NCBI RefSeq assembly: GCF_014641715.1 | Contig: NZ_BMIG01000006.1 | Coordinates: 62,001-126,000, forward strand | DNA length: 64,000 nt | Origin: Polaromonas eurypsychrophila | Lineage (GTDB): Bacteria > Pseudomonadota > Gammaproteobacteria > Burkholderiales > Burkholderiaceae_C | Direction of reading: 5' to 3' | In this document: positions 8,427 through 17,686 of the stretch, one piece after another | How positions within the stretch are numbered: the first letter of the stretch is position 1 | Layout of the letters: the number at the start of each line of letters is the position of its first letter | Notes under the pieces: generated by a model | The model's database searches: none | Seen by the model: the letters and a program-made list of their open reading frames with translations, nothing else | What the model was told of the DNA's origin: nothing | Position numbers and translations under genes: made by a program

Positions 8427-9706
8427 GACCCGTTCCCCTTGAAACCATCGTCGCTGCAGTGCACGAGGTCAACGCCATGCCTCATGCCGCGCCGCAACCC
8501 AAGGCAATGCAGGAAGCCGAGGTGCTCAAGGAATACAGCGAGCGGCTGGTGTCCAAGCTGGAGGAGAAAAACACGGAACTCCAGGCGAAAATCGAGGCGT
8601 TGACCGCAGAAATCGCCAACCGCAAACGTGCGGAGGATAGGTACCATGCCCTCTTCGATTTCGCGCCGGATGCAGTCGTGATGATCGACCAGCAGGGCAT
8701 CATCTCGCTCCTCAACCGCCAGGCGGAGGCTATGTTTGGCTACCAGCGGGATGAGCTGCTCGGCCAGCCGGTCGAGGTACTTATGCCCAAGGCCTTTCGT
8801 CGAGCGCATGTGGACTTGCGCCAAGGCTTCCTGGGAAATGCCATGCCTCGGGCGATGGGCGTGGGCCGCGCGGATTTTCTCGGTTTGCGCAAGGACGGGA
8901 CGGCCTTTCCGGTGGACATCAGCCTGAGCCCGATGGAGTCGGAGGGGGGCATCGTAGTGGCTGCGGCAGTGCGCGACATCACCGAACGCCTGCAGTCCGA
9001 GGCCGCCTTGCGCGAGCGCGAGGCCCGGCTGCGCGCCATTATCGACAATGAGCCGGAATGCGTAAAATTGGTCGACAAGAACGGCCTGAGCCTGGAAATG
9101 AACCCCGCAGGCCTGCGAATGATCGAGGCAGACTCGTTCCTGCAGGTGCAAAACGAGGGAATCAACAGCGCCATCGTTGAGGAGCACCGGCCGGCGTTCA
9201 GCGCCTTGTTGCGAAAAACCTTGCAAGGCGAATCCGGCACCCTTGAGTTGGACATCATCGGGTTGAAGGGCACCCGGCGCACAATCGACACACATGCCGT
9301 TCCGCTGCGCGACGAACGCGGCGAAGTCACCGCCCTGCTGGGTATCACGCGGGACATCACCGAGCAGAAGCGGGCGGAGGCGCTGTTGAACGGTAAGAGG
9401 CGGGCCTTGGAAATGATCGCCGCCGGCGCGCCGTTGGGGGAATCGCTGACCGCGGTGGTGCGTCTCATCGAGGCGCAAGCGCCTGGCATGCTCGGTTCGA
9501 TTCTGCTGCTCGACGAGGACGGCGTTCACCTCCGTGTCGGCGCGGCGCCCAGTCTCCCGCCAGAGTATGTGGCGGCGATTGACGGTGTGTCCATCGGGCC
9601 GTCGGCCGGTTCCTGCGGCACGGCGGCCTATAGCAAGGAGACGGTGATGGTGGAAGACATCGCCACCGATCCGCGCTGGGCCGAAGATAAGGCGGTGGCG
9701 CTGTAG
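8300..9706 (+). pseudogene. Receiver remnant-PAS-PAS-GAF part of the broken hybrid kinase, ending in an in-frame TAG
   Basis: Read in the frame of base 8393, homology starts around 8300 with the C-terminal half of a receiver domain (CYEIRKHARLHDLPIIL, then GADKYLMRPVPLETIV); the phosphoacceptor half is missing. A coiled coil (~8510-8640), a PAS domain (8641-8990), a second PAS (9010-9370) and a GAF domain from ~9390 follow. The frame stops at TAG 9704-9706 inside the GAF domain, just after WAEDKAVAL. The same frame continues without shift into HGLRACWSAPI, the normal continuation of this GAF motif. The TAG therefore looks like a single-base nonsense change. A start at GTG/ATG near 8393-8423 could give a truncated product with no catalytic domain. 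Confidence 0.7.
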
Positions 9707-11017
9707 CACGGGCTGCGTGCCTGCTGGTCCGCGCCCATATTTGACGCGCAACGGCGGGTGTTCGGTACGTTCGCTATGTATTTCCGTCAGCCCGCGCTTG
9801 CTCAACCGGGCCATCAACGGCTCATTGACATCGCCGCGCACACCGCCGCCATCGCCATCGGCCGCCACCGCACAGAAACCGCCCTGCGCGAGAGTGCGGA
9901 ACGTCTGCGGTTCGCGATGCAGGCTTCCAACGTCGGACTCTGGGACTGGGATCCGCGGACGAACCAAGTCATCTATTCGCGCGAATGGAAAATCCAGCTC
10001 GGTTACGAGGAGACCGAGCTCAGCAACGAGTTCAGCGAATGGGAGCGCCTCGTCCACCCCGACGACCTGGCCGCCGCCCAGCAGCGCATTCAGAGTTATA
10101 TGGCCCGACCGCAGGGAGCGTATGAGGCGGAGTTTAGGATGCGCCACAAGGATGGCACACTGCGCTGGATCTACGCTCGAGGGCAATTCTTTCGCGACGC
10201 GAGCGGAAGGGCCATACGCATGATTGGTTGCCACATAGACCTCACCGAGCGCAAGCAAGCCCAAGAAGAAATTTTGCGCCTAAATGAGGAACTTGAAGAG
10301 CGAGTGCAGCAACGCACGGCGCAGCTTCAGTTTGCTAACCAGCAGTTGGAGGCTTTTTCCTACTCCGTGTCACACGACCTGCGCTCGCCGCTGAGCAGCA
10401 TTGACGGATACAGCGGCCTGCTTGGCAAGGAGATCGGTGGTGCGGCCACTGAGCGCAGCAATCACTACCTGACCCGCATCCGCGCCGGGGTCGTGCAGAT
10501 GGGCGAGCTGATCGACGCCCTGTTGTCCCTGGCCCATGTCTCGCATACCAGCCTGCGCTGGGAGAACGTCGATCTGAGCACCATGGCCGAAACGGTACTG
10601 AACGCTTACCGGGAGCGCGAGCCAGACCGGGTTGTACAGTTGGCTATTCAGCCGGGGCTGATCGTTCTCGGTGACCCACGCCTGCTGCGGCAGGTTCTTG
10701 ACAATCTGCTGGGCAATGCCTGGAAGTTCAGCGGGCAGCAGCCGCAAACCCATATTGATTTCGGCCGCGAGAGCGGCCCGGATGGCGAGGCCATGTATGT
10801 TGTGCGGGACAAGGGTGCGGGGTTTGACATGGCCTATTCGGAGAAGCTTTTTAGTGCTTTCCAGCGGCTGCATACGGCGTTGGAATTTGCCGGAACCGGC
10901 ATTGGCCTGGCCACGGTGCATCGAATCATCACGCGCCACGGCGGCAGGATCTGGGCCGAGTCCGCCCCGGGCCAAGGCGCGACGTTCTATTTCACGCTGG
11001 GCTGCGCGCTCGCCTAG
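9707..11017 (+). pseudogene. GAF end-PAS-HisKA-HATPase part of the broken hybrid kinase
   Basis: This is in the same frame as the piece before the TAG. It completes the GAF domain (9707-9860), then has a PAS domain with PAC (FAMQASNVGLWDWDPRT to WIYARGQFF), a coiled coil, the dimerisation/phosphoacceptor box SYSVSHDLRSPLSS (His codon near 10372) and an HATPase domain with N box DNLLGNAWKFS, 'DKGAGFDM' and GTGIGLATVHRI. The kinase core is intact, so internal initiation (GTG 9758 or later) could still give an active soluble kinase. No partner regulator follows. Integrase and isochorismatase remnants lie directly downstream. Confidence 0.7.
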
Positions 11018-11019
11018 AA

Positions 11020-11119
11020 CTGAACCTCGACAACATCAACCGTCCCACACGGGCTCGGCGAATTCCTTCTGGGCTGACCAAAGACGAAGTGGCCGGGCTG
11101 TTGGCCGTTCTGGAATGAG
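11020..11119 (+). pseudogene. Tyrosine recombinase (integron/phage integrase-type) remnant
   Basis: The + frame ending in TGA at 11117-11119 reads RPTRARRIPSGLTKDEVAGL and then LAVLE. This resembles the start of the catalytic domain of integron-type integrases, in which a basic stretch and an LT-x-EV motif open the domain. Only about 30 residues survive and the catalytic Arg/Tyr part is absent. The similarity is from memory of the family, so confidence is limited. It marks a possible recombination scar between the broken kinase and the decayed isochorismatase copy. Confidence 0.35.
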
Positions 11120-11140
11120 AGGCCGCCTAGCTCTTGATTA

Positions 11141-11183
11141 GCTCCTATTTTGATAGCTGACTATTCCCGTCCGCCAGGGGCGA
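11141..11183 (+). repeat. R1 interspersed repeat, copy 2 (degenerate)
   Basis: The left part (gctcctattttgatagctga) matches R1 well; the right part only keeps CCGTCCGCCAGGGGCG. It lies between the integrase remnant and the decayed isochorismatase copy. Confidence 0.5.
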
Positions 11184-11217
11184 AATCAACATTTCTCCAA
11201 ACGCTTTGGCTCAGACC

Positions 11218-11530
11218 CTATTTCACCAGCCCCAGCACTTCCCTGAAAGCCGGATGCTCCGCCGTGCGTATCCACTCAAAGGCCACCATCTCGGTGGTGA
11301 CCCAGACCTCAAGCTCTTATTCGCGCAGATCGAGCGCGATCTGCATCAGGCAGACATGCGCCTCACAGCCAGCGATGAGACGGTGCTGTCGCCCTCATCC
11401 TCTTTGCCGTAGCCTTTCGCAGGTGCTTGAGCAGGCCGCGGGCCTTACCTCTTTGAATCGACTTGCGTAGCGAAGCCGGACGGCGAGGCCATCGACCACG
11501 GCGCTGAAATGCATTTTGCTCAGCGTTCGG
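11218..11530 (-). pseudogene. Decayed partial copy of the isochorismatase-family gene at 16966
   Basis: On the minus strand the last 27 codons read VTTEMVAFEWIRTAEHPAFR and then EVLGLVK-stop (TAG at 11218-11220), nearly the same as the C-terminus of the intact gene at 16966-17610. Further upstream the DNA still aligns (gcatcaggcagacatg...cctcacagcc; gctgaaatgcattttgctca against the gaaatgcatcttcgaca region), but about 85 bp are missing between 'ggtggtga' and 'cccagacc' and the frame is lost. The alignment fades near 11530, about 20 bp before the stop of the giant kinase. Both copies have the same orientation and lie ~5.75 kb apart. Confidence 0.8.
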
Positions 11531-11551
11531 CTCGGCCGCTTGTCGGCCGAC

Positions 11552-14500
11552 TCAAGCCCTCGCCGCAGTCACCCTGGCCAGCAGTTTCTTGAGTGCAGCA
11601 TGGTCTACCGGCTTTACCAGGTGAAAGTCGACCCCGGCTTCCAGCGATCGGCGTTTGTCCTCTTCCTGGCCCCACCCGGTCAGGGCGATCACCACCATGC
11701 TCTTGCCCCACGCCTGCTGTCGGATGCGGCGGCACACCTCGTAGCCGTTCAGCTTCGGCATCCCGATATCCAGTAGTATCGCGTCCGGCCTGAAAGTCGC
11801 TGCCACTTCCAACGCTTCAAGGCCGTCGTGCGCCGTCTGCGTCTCGTTACCCTCAAGCCTCAGCAACATCGCCAAGCTTTCCGCGGAGTCCAGGTTGTCG
11901 TCCGCGACCAGAATGCGCAGGCGTGCAGCAGGGCGAACAGGGTTGGCCTCGTCGGCAAGCGTGTCCCCGACGAGGGACAAAGCTACCGGCAGGCGCACAA
12001 CGAACTCGCTGCCCCTACCGGGGCCGTCGCTGCGAACCTCGACCAACCCCCCGTGCATCTGAACCAGCCGCTGCGCGATAGAAAGGCCAATTCCCAACCC
12101 ACCCTGCGACCGTTCCAGGTTGCCATCAACCTGCGTGAACATCTCAAAGACACGTGAGAGCATATGCGTCGGGATGCCGATTCCGTTGTCCGTGACCGAC
12201 ACGACGGCTTCGGCGCCTTTCAGCTGCACAGCCAATCGCACTCGACCTCCGCGCTCTGTGAACTTGGCGGCATTGTTCAACAGGTTCGAGAAAACTTGAG
12301 TCAGCCGGGTCAGGTCAGCGTCCACGTAAATCGCCTCGGGTGGCACTTCAATGACTAACTCGTGCTCGGCATTTTCGATGGACGGCCGGCTGGCCTCGAT
12401 GGCCCGCTCAATCGCTCTGGCCAGCTCGATGCGCTCCTTGCGAAGATCGATCTTGCCCCGGCTGATGCGGCTTAAATCCAAAAGGTCATCGATCAGATGC
12501 ACCATCTGGCCAAGCTGGCGTTCCATCATCAGGCGGACCATCTCGGATTTTTCGGGGTCGCCACGTGCCAGCCGCATGATCTGCAAGCCGTTGCGAATCG
12601 GAGCGAGCGGGTTCCGGAGTTCGTGGGCCAGCGTGGCAAGGAACTCGTCCTTGCGCTGGTCTTGCTCTCGAAGACGGGCGACCAGTCGCTCTCTCTCCTC
12701 CTCGCCCCGCTTCTGGTCGGTGATGTCTGCCACGGTACCGTCAAAACTCGTCACACGCCTCGTCGGACCGGTCCCCTCAAAACTTGACCGCCCTTTAGCG
12801 AAAATCCAGCGCAGCGATCCGTCCGGGTGGATGATCCGATATTCGATGGCGTAGGGGGCTGGGTCTTCCAGCCGCGTAGCCGCTGCCACCGCCTCAAGCA
12901 CTGCGGGCTGGTCGTCGGAGTGAATAACTGCGACCGCCTGCAGGTAGTCCGTCCACTCCTCAGTCGTGCCGAAGATGGCGCGGAACCGGGCGTCGGTCTG
13001 GGTGATACGGGTCTCAGTGTCCACATGCCAGGTGCCGAGTTCGGCGGCTTCCAGAGCCAACCGCCGCCGCTCCTCGCTTGCCCGCAGCAGGTTTTGGGCC
13101 TTATTGCGTTCGGTGAGGTCACGGGTCACGGTAGCGTACCCGCTGACGTTTCCGCTCGCGTCCCGAAGTCTCAGGAACGACCACGAAACCGGAATCAACT
13201 GGCCAGTTTGCAAGTGCTGGAACCAAGTGTCCACGACCACATGGTCCACACCATCGGAGTCGGCAATCAAGCCGGTGACGCGGCCGTGCTCGCTTTCGGG
13301 GAAGCAGTCAAGCATGCTGATGCTGCTGACCTTACCGGGGCTGAGTCCGATCAGCTCCTCGCCAGCCCGGTTCAGGTAGATGCCCCGCTGGTCAAGTCCG
13401 GCCACGCCGATGAAGTCGGAGCTGGCGTCCACCAAGGCGGCGAACTGCTGCCGCTCCTGCTCGACGCGCCTGCGTTCGGTGACATCCCGAAAGTACACCG
13501 ACAATCCGTCCGGGGCGGGGTAGGCGGTGACCTCGTACCAGCAGTCGAAGTTCGGGTAGTAAGCCGTAAACGACTCGCTCACCTGCCCGGTCACGACACG
13601 GCGGTACACGCGCTCGAACTCGCTCCCGGCCGTGCCAGGGTACTCGTCCCACAAGCACTTGCCGATCAGATCGCCGGGAGCGCGGTCCATGAATCGCTCG
13701 CCCGCCGCATTCATATAGGTGATGCGCCAGTCGCGATCGAGGGCGAAGAAGCCGTCGGTGATGCTGTTCAAAATTGTCCGACTACGGTTTTCGCTCACCA
13801 TCAACGCGTCTTCACTCGCCTTGCGGTCGCTGATGTCGTTGAACAAAATGGCGACCTTATAACTTCCGTTGCCGCCTATTCGAAATGCGTAAACATCGAA
13901 CCACCGGTCATCGAGCGCCTTCGCCTCGTTCACAAACCGGATGGCCTCTCCGGTAACGGCCACCCGCCCGTAAATCTCAAACCAGTGGGCATCGTGATCC
14001 GGGGCAAGCTCCCGCATCCGCTTGCCTTGCGCGTTCTGAAGTCCGGTGTGCTTTTCAAAGGCGGGGTTGATTTCCAGAAACCGGTAGTCGGCAGGCTGGC
14101 CGTCGGCGTCAAAGATCATCTCGATCAAGCAATAGCCTTCATCCATTGACTCGAACAACGTACGATACTTTTGTTCGCTGGCCTTCAAAGACTCTTGGGC
14201 TTGTTTGCGGGCGGTCACATCCCCAGCCATGCCGAACCACTCCACCAGGCTGCCGTTGCTGTCCATCAACGGGATGGCCCGTGAGAACGTCCAGCCCAGC
14301 GTGCCGTCGATCCGCAAGACCCGGTGCTCCAGCTCAAAGACTCCCCTGGTCCGGACGGCTTCGCGTATGGTCGCTATCACGAGCTGCTGGTCGTCGGGAT
14401 GAATGTACTTCTCCAGCCAGGAGCGGTTCGGCTCGGGGGTATCGGCGACGAACTCGCGGCCCTGGAGGTAACGCATTTCGGTCCAGTCCGCGTTCATGCG

Positions 14501-16849
14501 ATACACGACATCCGAACTGGCACTGACCAAGGCCCGGAATTGTTCCTCGCTGGCCTGGATCGCCGCGCTGCTCTCGCGGCGTATTCGGGCCATTTTGAGG
14601 TGAGCCACCACCCGAGCTAACAGCTCTTTGGCGCTGAATGGCTTCACCAGATAGTCGTCGGCCCCTTCGTGCATGCCCTCGATCCGGCTTTCCTCTCCGG
14701 AACGGGCAGACAGCATGATGACCGGCACGTCGCTCGTGCGAGGGTCGGCGCGCAGCCCGTGCAACAGTCCGAAGCCGTCGAGCCGGGGCATCATCACGTC
14801 GGTCAGGACCAGGTCCGGCGTCCGCTGTAGCGCCGCCGCCAGCGCTGCCTCCCCGTCCGGCACGGCCTCGGTGCGGTAATACTCGCCGAGCAGACGGACG
14901 ATGTACTGCCGCATGTCGGCGTTGTCGTCGGCCACCAGCACAAGAGGTCGGTCGTCGTCCCCCGGCTCGTCCCGAATCGGCGTCGACTCAACGCCGACGG
15001 CCAATCGCTGATCAGCGTCGGGAAGCCAGCGCAAAGCTTCCTCGACGAATGGACTCGCCTCAGTGCTGGGCAACGCGGCGGTGCGACTGCTGCCGACCTG
15101 ATCACGGGGCAGATGCTGCGAGCCTAGCGGAACCCTGACGGTGAACGTCGTCCCGCGTCCGACCTCGCTTGTCGCGCTGATCGAGCCGCCATGCAGTTTG
15201 ACCAGTTCCTGCACAAGGGCCAGCCCGATGCCGCTACCCTCGTGCGTGCGTCCGCGTGCGTTTTCGACCCGGTAGAACCGATCAAAAAGCAGCGGGATTT
15301 CCTCGGCGGGGATGCCCGTACCGGTGTCGCGTACGCGCAGTTCCATGGCAAAGTCGGCGCGCCGCATCGAGACAGTGATTTCCCCCTCGAGGGTGAATTT
15401 GAAGGCGTTGGACAGCAGGTTCAGAACGATCTTTTCCCACATCGGCCGGTCCACGAACACCGGCTCGCCGAGCGGCGGGCAATCGACGCGCAAGTCCAGC
15501 CCGGCCTTCTCGCAGGCCGAGCGGAAGTTGCTGGCGAGATCGGCGGTGAAGTCGGCAAGGGCTGTCGGCTCATACGCCGCGCGGACCCGACCGGCCTCAA
15601 TCCGTGAAAAATCCAGCAAGCTGTTGACGAGGCGCTGCAGGCGCAGCCCATTGCGGTAAACGACTTCCAATCGCTCTCGTTGCAACGGCGGCAATTGCTC
15701 GTTTGAACTGGCCAGGGCATCTTCAACCGGCCCGAGCATCAAGGTCAGTGGCGTGCGGAACTCGTGGCTGACATTGGAAAAGAAAGCGGTCTTGGCCCGG
15801 TCCAGTTCGGCCAGCGCTTTGGCACGCCTGCGCTCGTCGTCATACGCACGGGCATTTGTGACGGCGGTGGTCACGCTGGAAGCCAGCAGGTCGTAGAAGC
15901 CGCGGTATGCCTCGTTCATAGGCAGGCGAGAGCTGACACCGGCAATGAAGATGGCGGCGGGGCGGTCGGCTCCTGTCGGGATGATCGGCAGCGCCAGTGC
16001 CGCGTTCGGTGGTTCGGGATAGGGGCCCGCCGGACCGATCCGCTGCTTGACGTCGTCTACCTGCACCGCCGACCCTGAACGAACAACTTCTTCCATGGGC
16101 CAGAGAGTTCGTTCCTTCTCTCCAAAACACACCGTGCTCAAGCTGGCGACCGTATCCGCCTGGAGGCCGGTCGCATCGATCAGCCGGGCTTGATCGCCAT
16201 TGGGCTCCAGCGCGTAGAGCATGGTGAAAGGCAGGTCTAGGTCGTACTGGGCGAGGGTCTGAGCGGAGAGAGAGAGCGCTTCGCTGACGGACTTCGCTTT
16301 GCTGGTCTGAAAGGCAAGGTCACGCAGCGCCCGTGTCCGCCGCTCGCTGAGCATCTGGGTCGTCATCTCGATGACGGGGTGGAACAGGCCGCCGACCTGT
16401 CCGGCCTCGTCGCGGATGGGGCTGAATGAAAACGTGAAGAAGCACTCCTCCACATAGCCGTGCCGTTCGAGAAAAATTTGCTGGACTTCAAGAAAGGCCT
16501 TGTCGCCGGCCAAGGCCGAGTCGTGCGCCTCGCCGATGACCGGCCAGGCTTCCCTCCAGCACTCGGAGAAATTCTGTCCCATCGACCGCGGATGTTTGCC
16601 ACCGCAAATAGCCCGATAGGCGTCGTTATAGAGCTGGACGAGGCCCGGTCCCCAAATGACGCAGATAGGCAGGTCCGAGGCCAGGCAGATGCTCACGGTC
16701 GTGCGCAGACTCTGCGGCCACCCGGCAACCGGCCCCAGCAGGGTCTTTGACCAGTCCATAGCCCGGATCAAGCTGCCCATCTCTCCGCCCCCGGTCAGGA
16801 AGGCGAGCGGGTCCAAAACGGAGGATAACTTGTCACCAGGAAAATTCAT
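11552..16849 (-). CDS. Double hybrid sensor histidine kinase (two kinase-receiver modules in one chain)
   Basis: About 1765 residues from the ATG at 16849 (AAGG upstream); the frame extends to a TTG at 16915 with no better site. Order: N-terminal PAS-like sensor (~1-185), GAF (~190-345), HisKA with HEFRTP (His ~362), HATPase with NLLSNAFKFT and GSGIGLALVQEL (to ~605), receiver with phospho-Asp ~684 (LVLTDVMMPRLDG) and LVKPFSAKEL, then four to five PAS/PAC domains (~790-1375), a second HisKA with HELRNP (His ~1409), HATPase with NLLNNAAKFT and GLGIGLSIAQRL, and a terminal receiver with phospho-Asp ~1694 (AILLDIGMPKLNG). There is no membrane segment or DNA-binding domain, so it is probably a cytosolic phosphorelay hub. 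All key catalytic residues are present. Output and ligand are unknown; no partner histidine phosphotransferase is nearby. Confidence 0.9.
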   Translation of the reverse strand: MNFPGDKLSSVLDPLAFLTGGGEMGSLIRAMDWSKTLLGPVAGWPQSLRTTVSICLASDLPICVIWGPGLVQLYNDAYRAICGGKHPRSMGQNFSECWREAWPVIGEAHDSALAGDKAFLEVQQIFLERHGYVEECFFTFSFSPIRDEAGQVGGLFHPVIEMTTQMLSERRTRALRDLAFQTSKAKSVSEALSLSAQTLAQYDLDLPFTMLYALEPNGDQARLIDATGLQADTVASLSTVCFGEKERTLWPMEEVVRSGSAVQVDDVKQRIGPAGPYPEPPNAALALPIIPTGADRPAAIFIAGVSSRLPMNEAYRGFYDLLASSVTTAVTNARAYDDERRRAKALAELDRAKTAFFSNVSHEFRTPLTLMLGPVEDALASSNEQLPPLQRERLEVVYRNGLRLQRLVNSLLDFSRIEAGRVRAAYEPTALADFTADLASNFRSACEKAGLDLRVDCPPLGEPVFVDRPMWEKIVLNLLSNAFKFTLEGEITVSMRRADFAMELRVRDTGTGIPAEEIPLLFDRFYRVENARGRTHEGSGIGLALVQELVKLHGGSISATSEVGRGTTFTVRVPLGSQHLPRDQVGSSRTAALPSTEASPFVEEALRWLPDADQRLAVGVESTPIRDEPGDDDRPLVLVADDNADMRQYIVRLLGEYYRTEAVPDGEAALAAALQRTPDLVLTDVMMPRLDGFGLLHGLRADPRTSDVPVIMLSARSGEESRIEGMHEGADDYLVKPFSAKELLARVVAHLKMARIRRESSAAIQASEEQFRALVSASSDVVYRMNADWTEMRYLQGREFVADTPEPNRSWLEKYIHPDDQQLVIATIREAVRTRGVFELEHRVLRIDGTLGWTFSRAIPLMDSNGSLVEWFGMAGDVTARKQAQESLKASEQKYRTLFESMDEGYCLIEMIFDADGQPADYRFLEINPAFEKHTGLQNAQGKRMRELAPDHDAHWFEIYGRVAVTGEAIRFVNEAKALDDRWFDVYAFRIGGNGSYKVAILFNDISDRKASEDALMVSENRSRTILNSITDGFFALDRDWRITYMNAAGERFMDRAPGDLIGKCLWDEYPGTAGSEFERVYRRVVTGQVSESFTAYYPNFDCWYEVTAYPAPDGLSVYFRDVTERRRVEQERQQFAALVDASSDFIGVAGLDQRGIYLNRAGEELIGLSPGKVSSISMLDCFPESEHGRVTGLIADSDGVDHVVVDTWFQHLQTGQLIPVSWSFLRLRDASGNVSGYATVTRDLTERNKAQNLLRASEERRRLALEAAELGTWHVDTETRITQTDARFRAIFGTTEEWTDYLQAVAVIHSDDQPAVLEAVAAATRLEDPAPYAIEYRIIHPDGSLRWIFAKGRSSFEGTGPTRRVTSFDGTVADITDQKRGEEERERLVARLREQDQRKDEFLATLAHELRNPLAPIRNGLQIMRLARGDPEKSEMVRLMMERQLGQMVHLIDDLLDLSRISRGKIDLRKERIELARAIERAIEASRPSIENAEHELVIEVPPEAIYVDADLTRLTQVFSNLLNNAAKFTERGGRVRLAVQLKGAEAVVSVTDNGIGIPTHMLSRVFEMFTQVDGNLERSQGGLGIGLSIAQRLVQMHGGLVEVRSDGPGRGSEFVVRLPVALSLVGDTLADEANPVRPAARLRILVADDNLDSAESLAMLLRLEGNETQTAHDGLEALEVAATFRPDAILLDIGMPKLNGYEVCRRIRQQAWGKSMVVIALTGWGQEEDKRRSLEAGVDFHLVKPVDHAALKKLLARVTAARA

Positions 16850-16965
16850 GCGCGCCTTCGTCAGCTTGGGCTGGTGCGAATGGTAGTGGACACCGGACTT
16901 TGATATGTCCCGCAAAACCGAAAGTTAACACGGCATGCGGTCGGATATCACCCGGCTTGCACTTT

Positions 16966-17610
16966 TTAAGTATCGCCCTGCTTAATCAACCCCAATACCT
17001 CCCTGAACGCCGGATGCTCTGCTGTGCGCAGCCATTCAAACGCGACCATCTCGGTCGTCACCAGCTCCGCGCCCGCACCGGCCAGCCGGTCAAAAGCGGC
17101 GTCGCGGTTGCGTTCGGTGCGTGAACTGCAGGCGTCGGTGACAACCCAGACATCGAACTCTTCTTCCAGCAGGCCCAACGCGGTTTGCATCAGGCAGACA
17201 TGGGCCTCACAGCCGGCGATGACGATGGTGGCCCTGCCCTCGCCTTCTTCTTCGACCGGCTTTTGCAGATGTTTGGGCAGACTGCGGGCGTTGCCACGGG
17301 GCGGGCCAGCCGGGGCCTTGCGCACCGGCGGGCGCAGCCACTCGCCCAGGCCGTCGGCCACGCCATTGAAATGCATCTTCGACAGGATCTTTCCGCCGAC
17401 TGCCTCAATGGCCGTTTGCACCGCAGCCACGTTGGGTCCGAGGCCGTCAGGGTTTTGCGCGGTGCCCCAGACCGGCACTTGCATCACCTGGGCGATGCGC
17501 GCCAGGCGCACGGCGTTGGCAACAATCAGTTCGTTCTCAAAAATGGCGGGCATCAGGCGGGCCTGGTAGTCCACCAGCACCAGTTGGGAGTCATCGGCAT
17601 CGAGCAACAT
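16966..17610 (-). CDS. Isochorismatase-family cysteine hydrolase
   Basis: 214 residues. Alpha/beta cysteine hydrolase fold of the isochorismatase/nicotinamidase/YcaC group. Seen: Asp14 in LVLVDYQARLMP, Lys79 region (KILSKMHFNG), and the nucleophile Cys139 in GCEAHVCLMQTALGL. It has a charged insertion around residues 95-125 (Pro/Arg/Glu-rich) before the catalytic strand. The substrate cannot be assigned. The TetR gene lies upstream on the same strand with a 60-bp gap. A decayed copy of this gene sits beyond the giant kinase. Confidence 0.85.
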   Translation of the reverse strand: MLLDADDSQLVLVDYQARLMPAIFENELIVANAVRLARIAQVMQVPVWGTAQNPDGLGPNVAAVQTAIEAVGGKILSKMHFNGVADGLGEWLRPPVRKAPAGPPRGNARSLPKHLQKPVEEEGEGRATIVIAGCEAHVCLMQTALGLLEEEFDVWVVTDACSSRTERNRDAAFDRLAGAGAELVTTEMVAFEWLRTAEHPAFREVLGLIKQGDT

Positions 17611-17639
17611 GGAAATCCTGAAAAAAATGAAGGGGTGAA

Positions 17640-17686
17640 GGGCTCGACAGGCTCAGTCCGATGGTATGCCTCAGCCCGAACGGGTT
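17640..17686. repeat. Short CTCAGNCCGAACGG-type repeat overlapping the TetR stop
   Basis: Two related half-units, gctcgacaggctcagtccga and gcctcagcccgaacggg. Similar units are common as interspersed elements in beta- and gammaproteobacteria. The second unit encodes the last residues (TRSG) of the TetR protein. Confidence 0.4.

Noticed and set aside
8291..10264. Minus-strand frame of 657 codons across the broken kinase gene
   Set aside because: The plus strand has clear PAS, GAF and kinase motifs; the minus frame has none.
11516..11793. Short plus-strand frames at the end of the giant kinase
   Set aside because: They are antisense to the terminal receiver domain.
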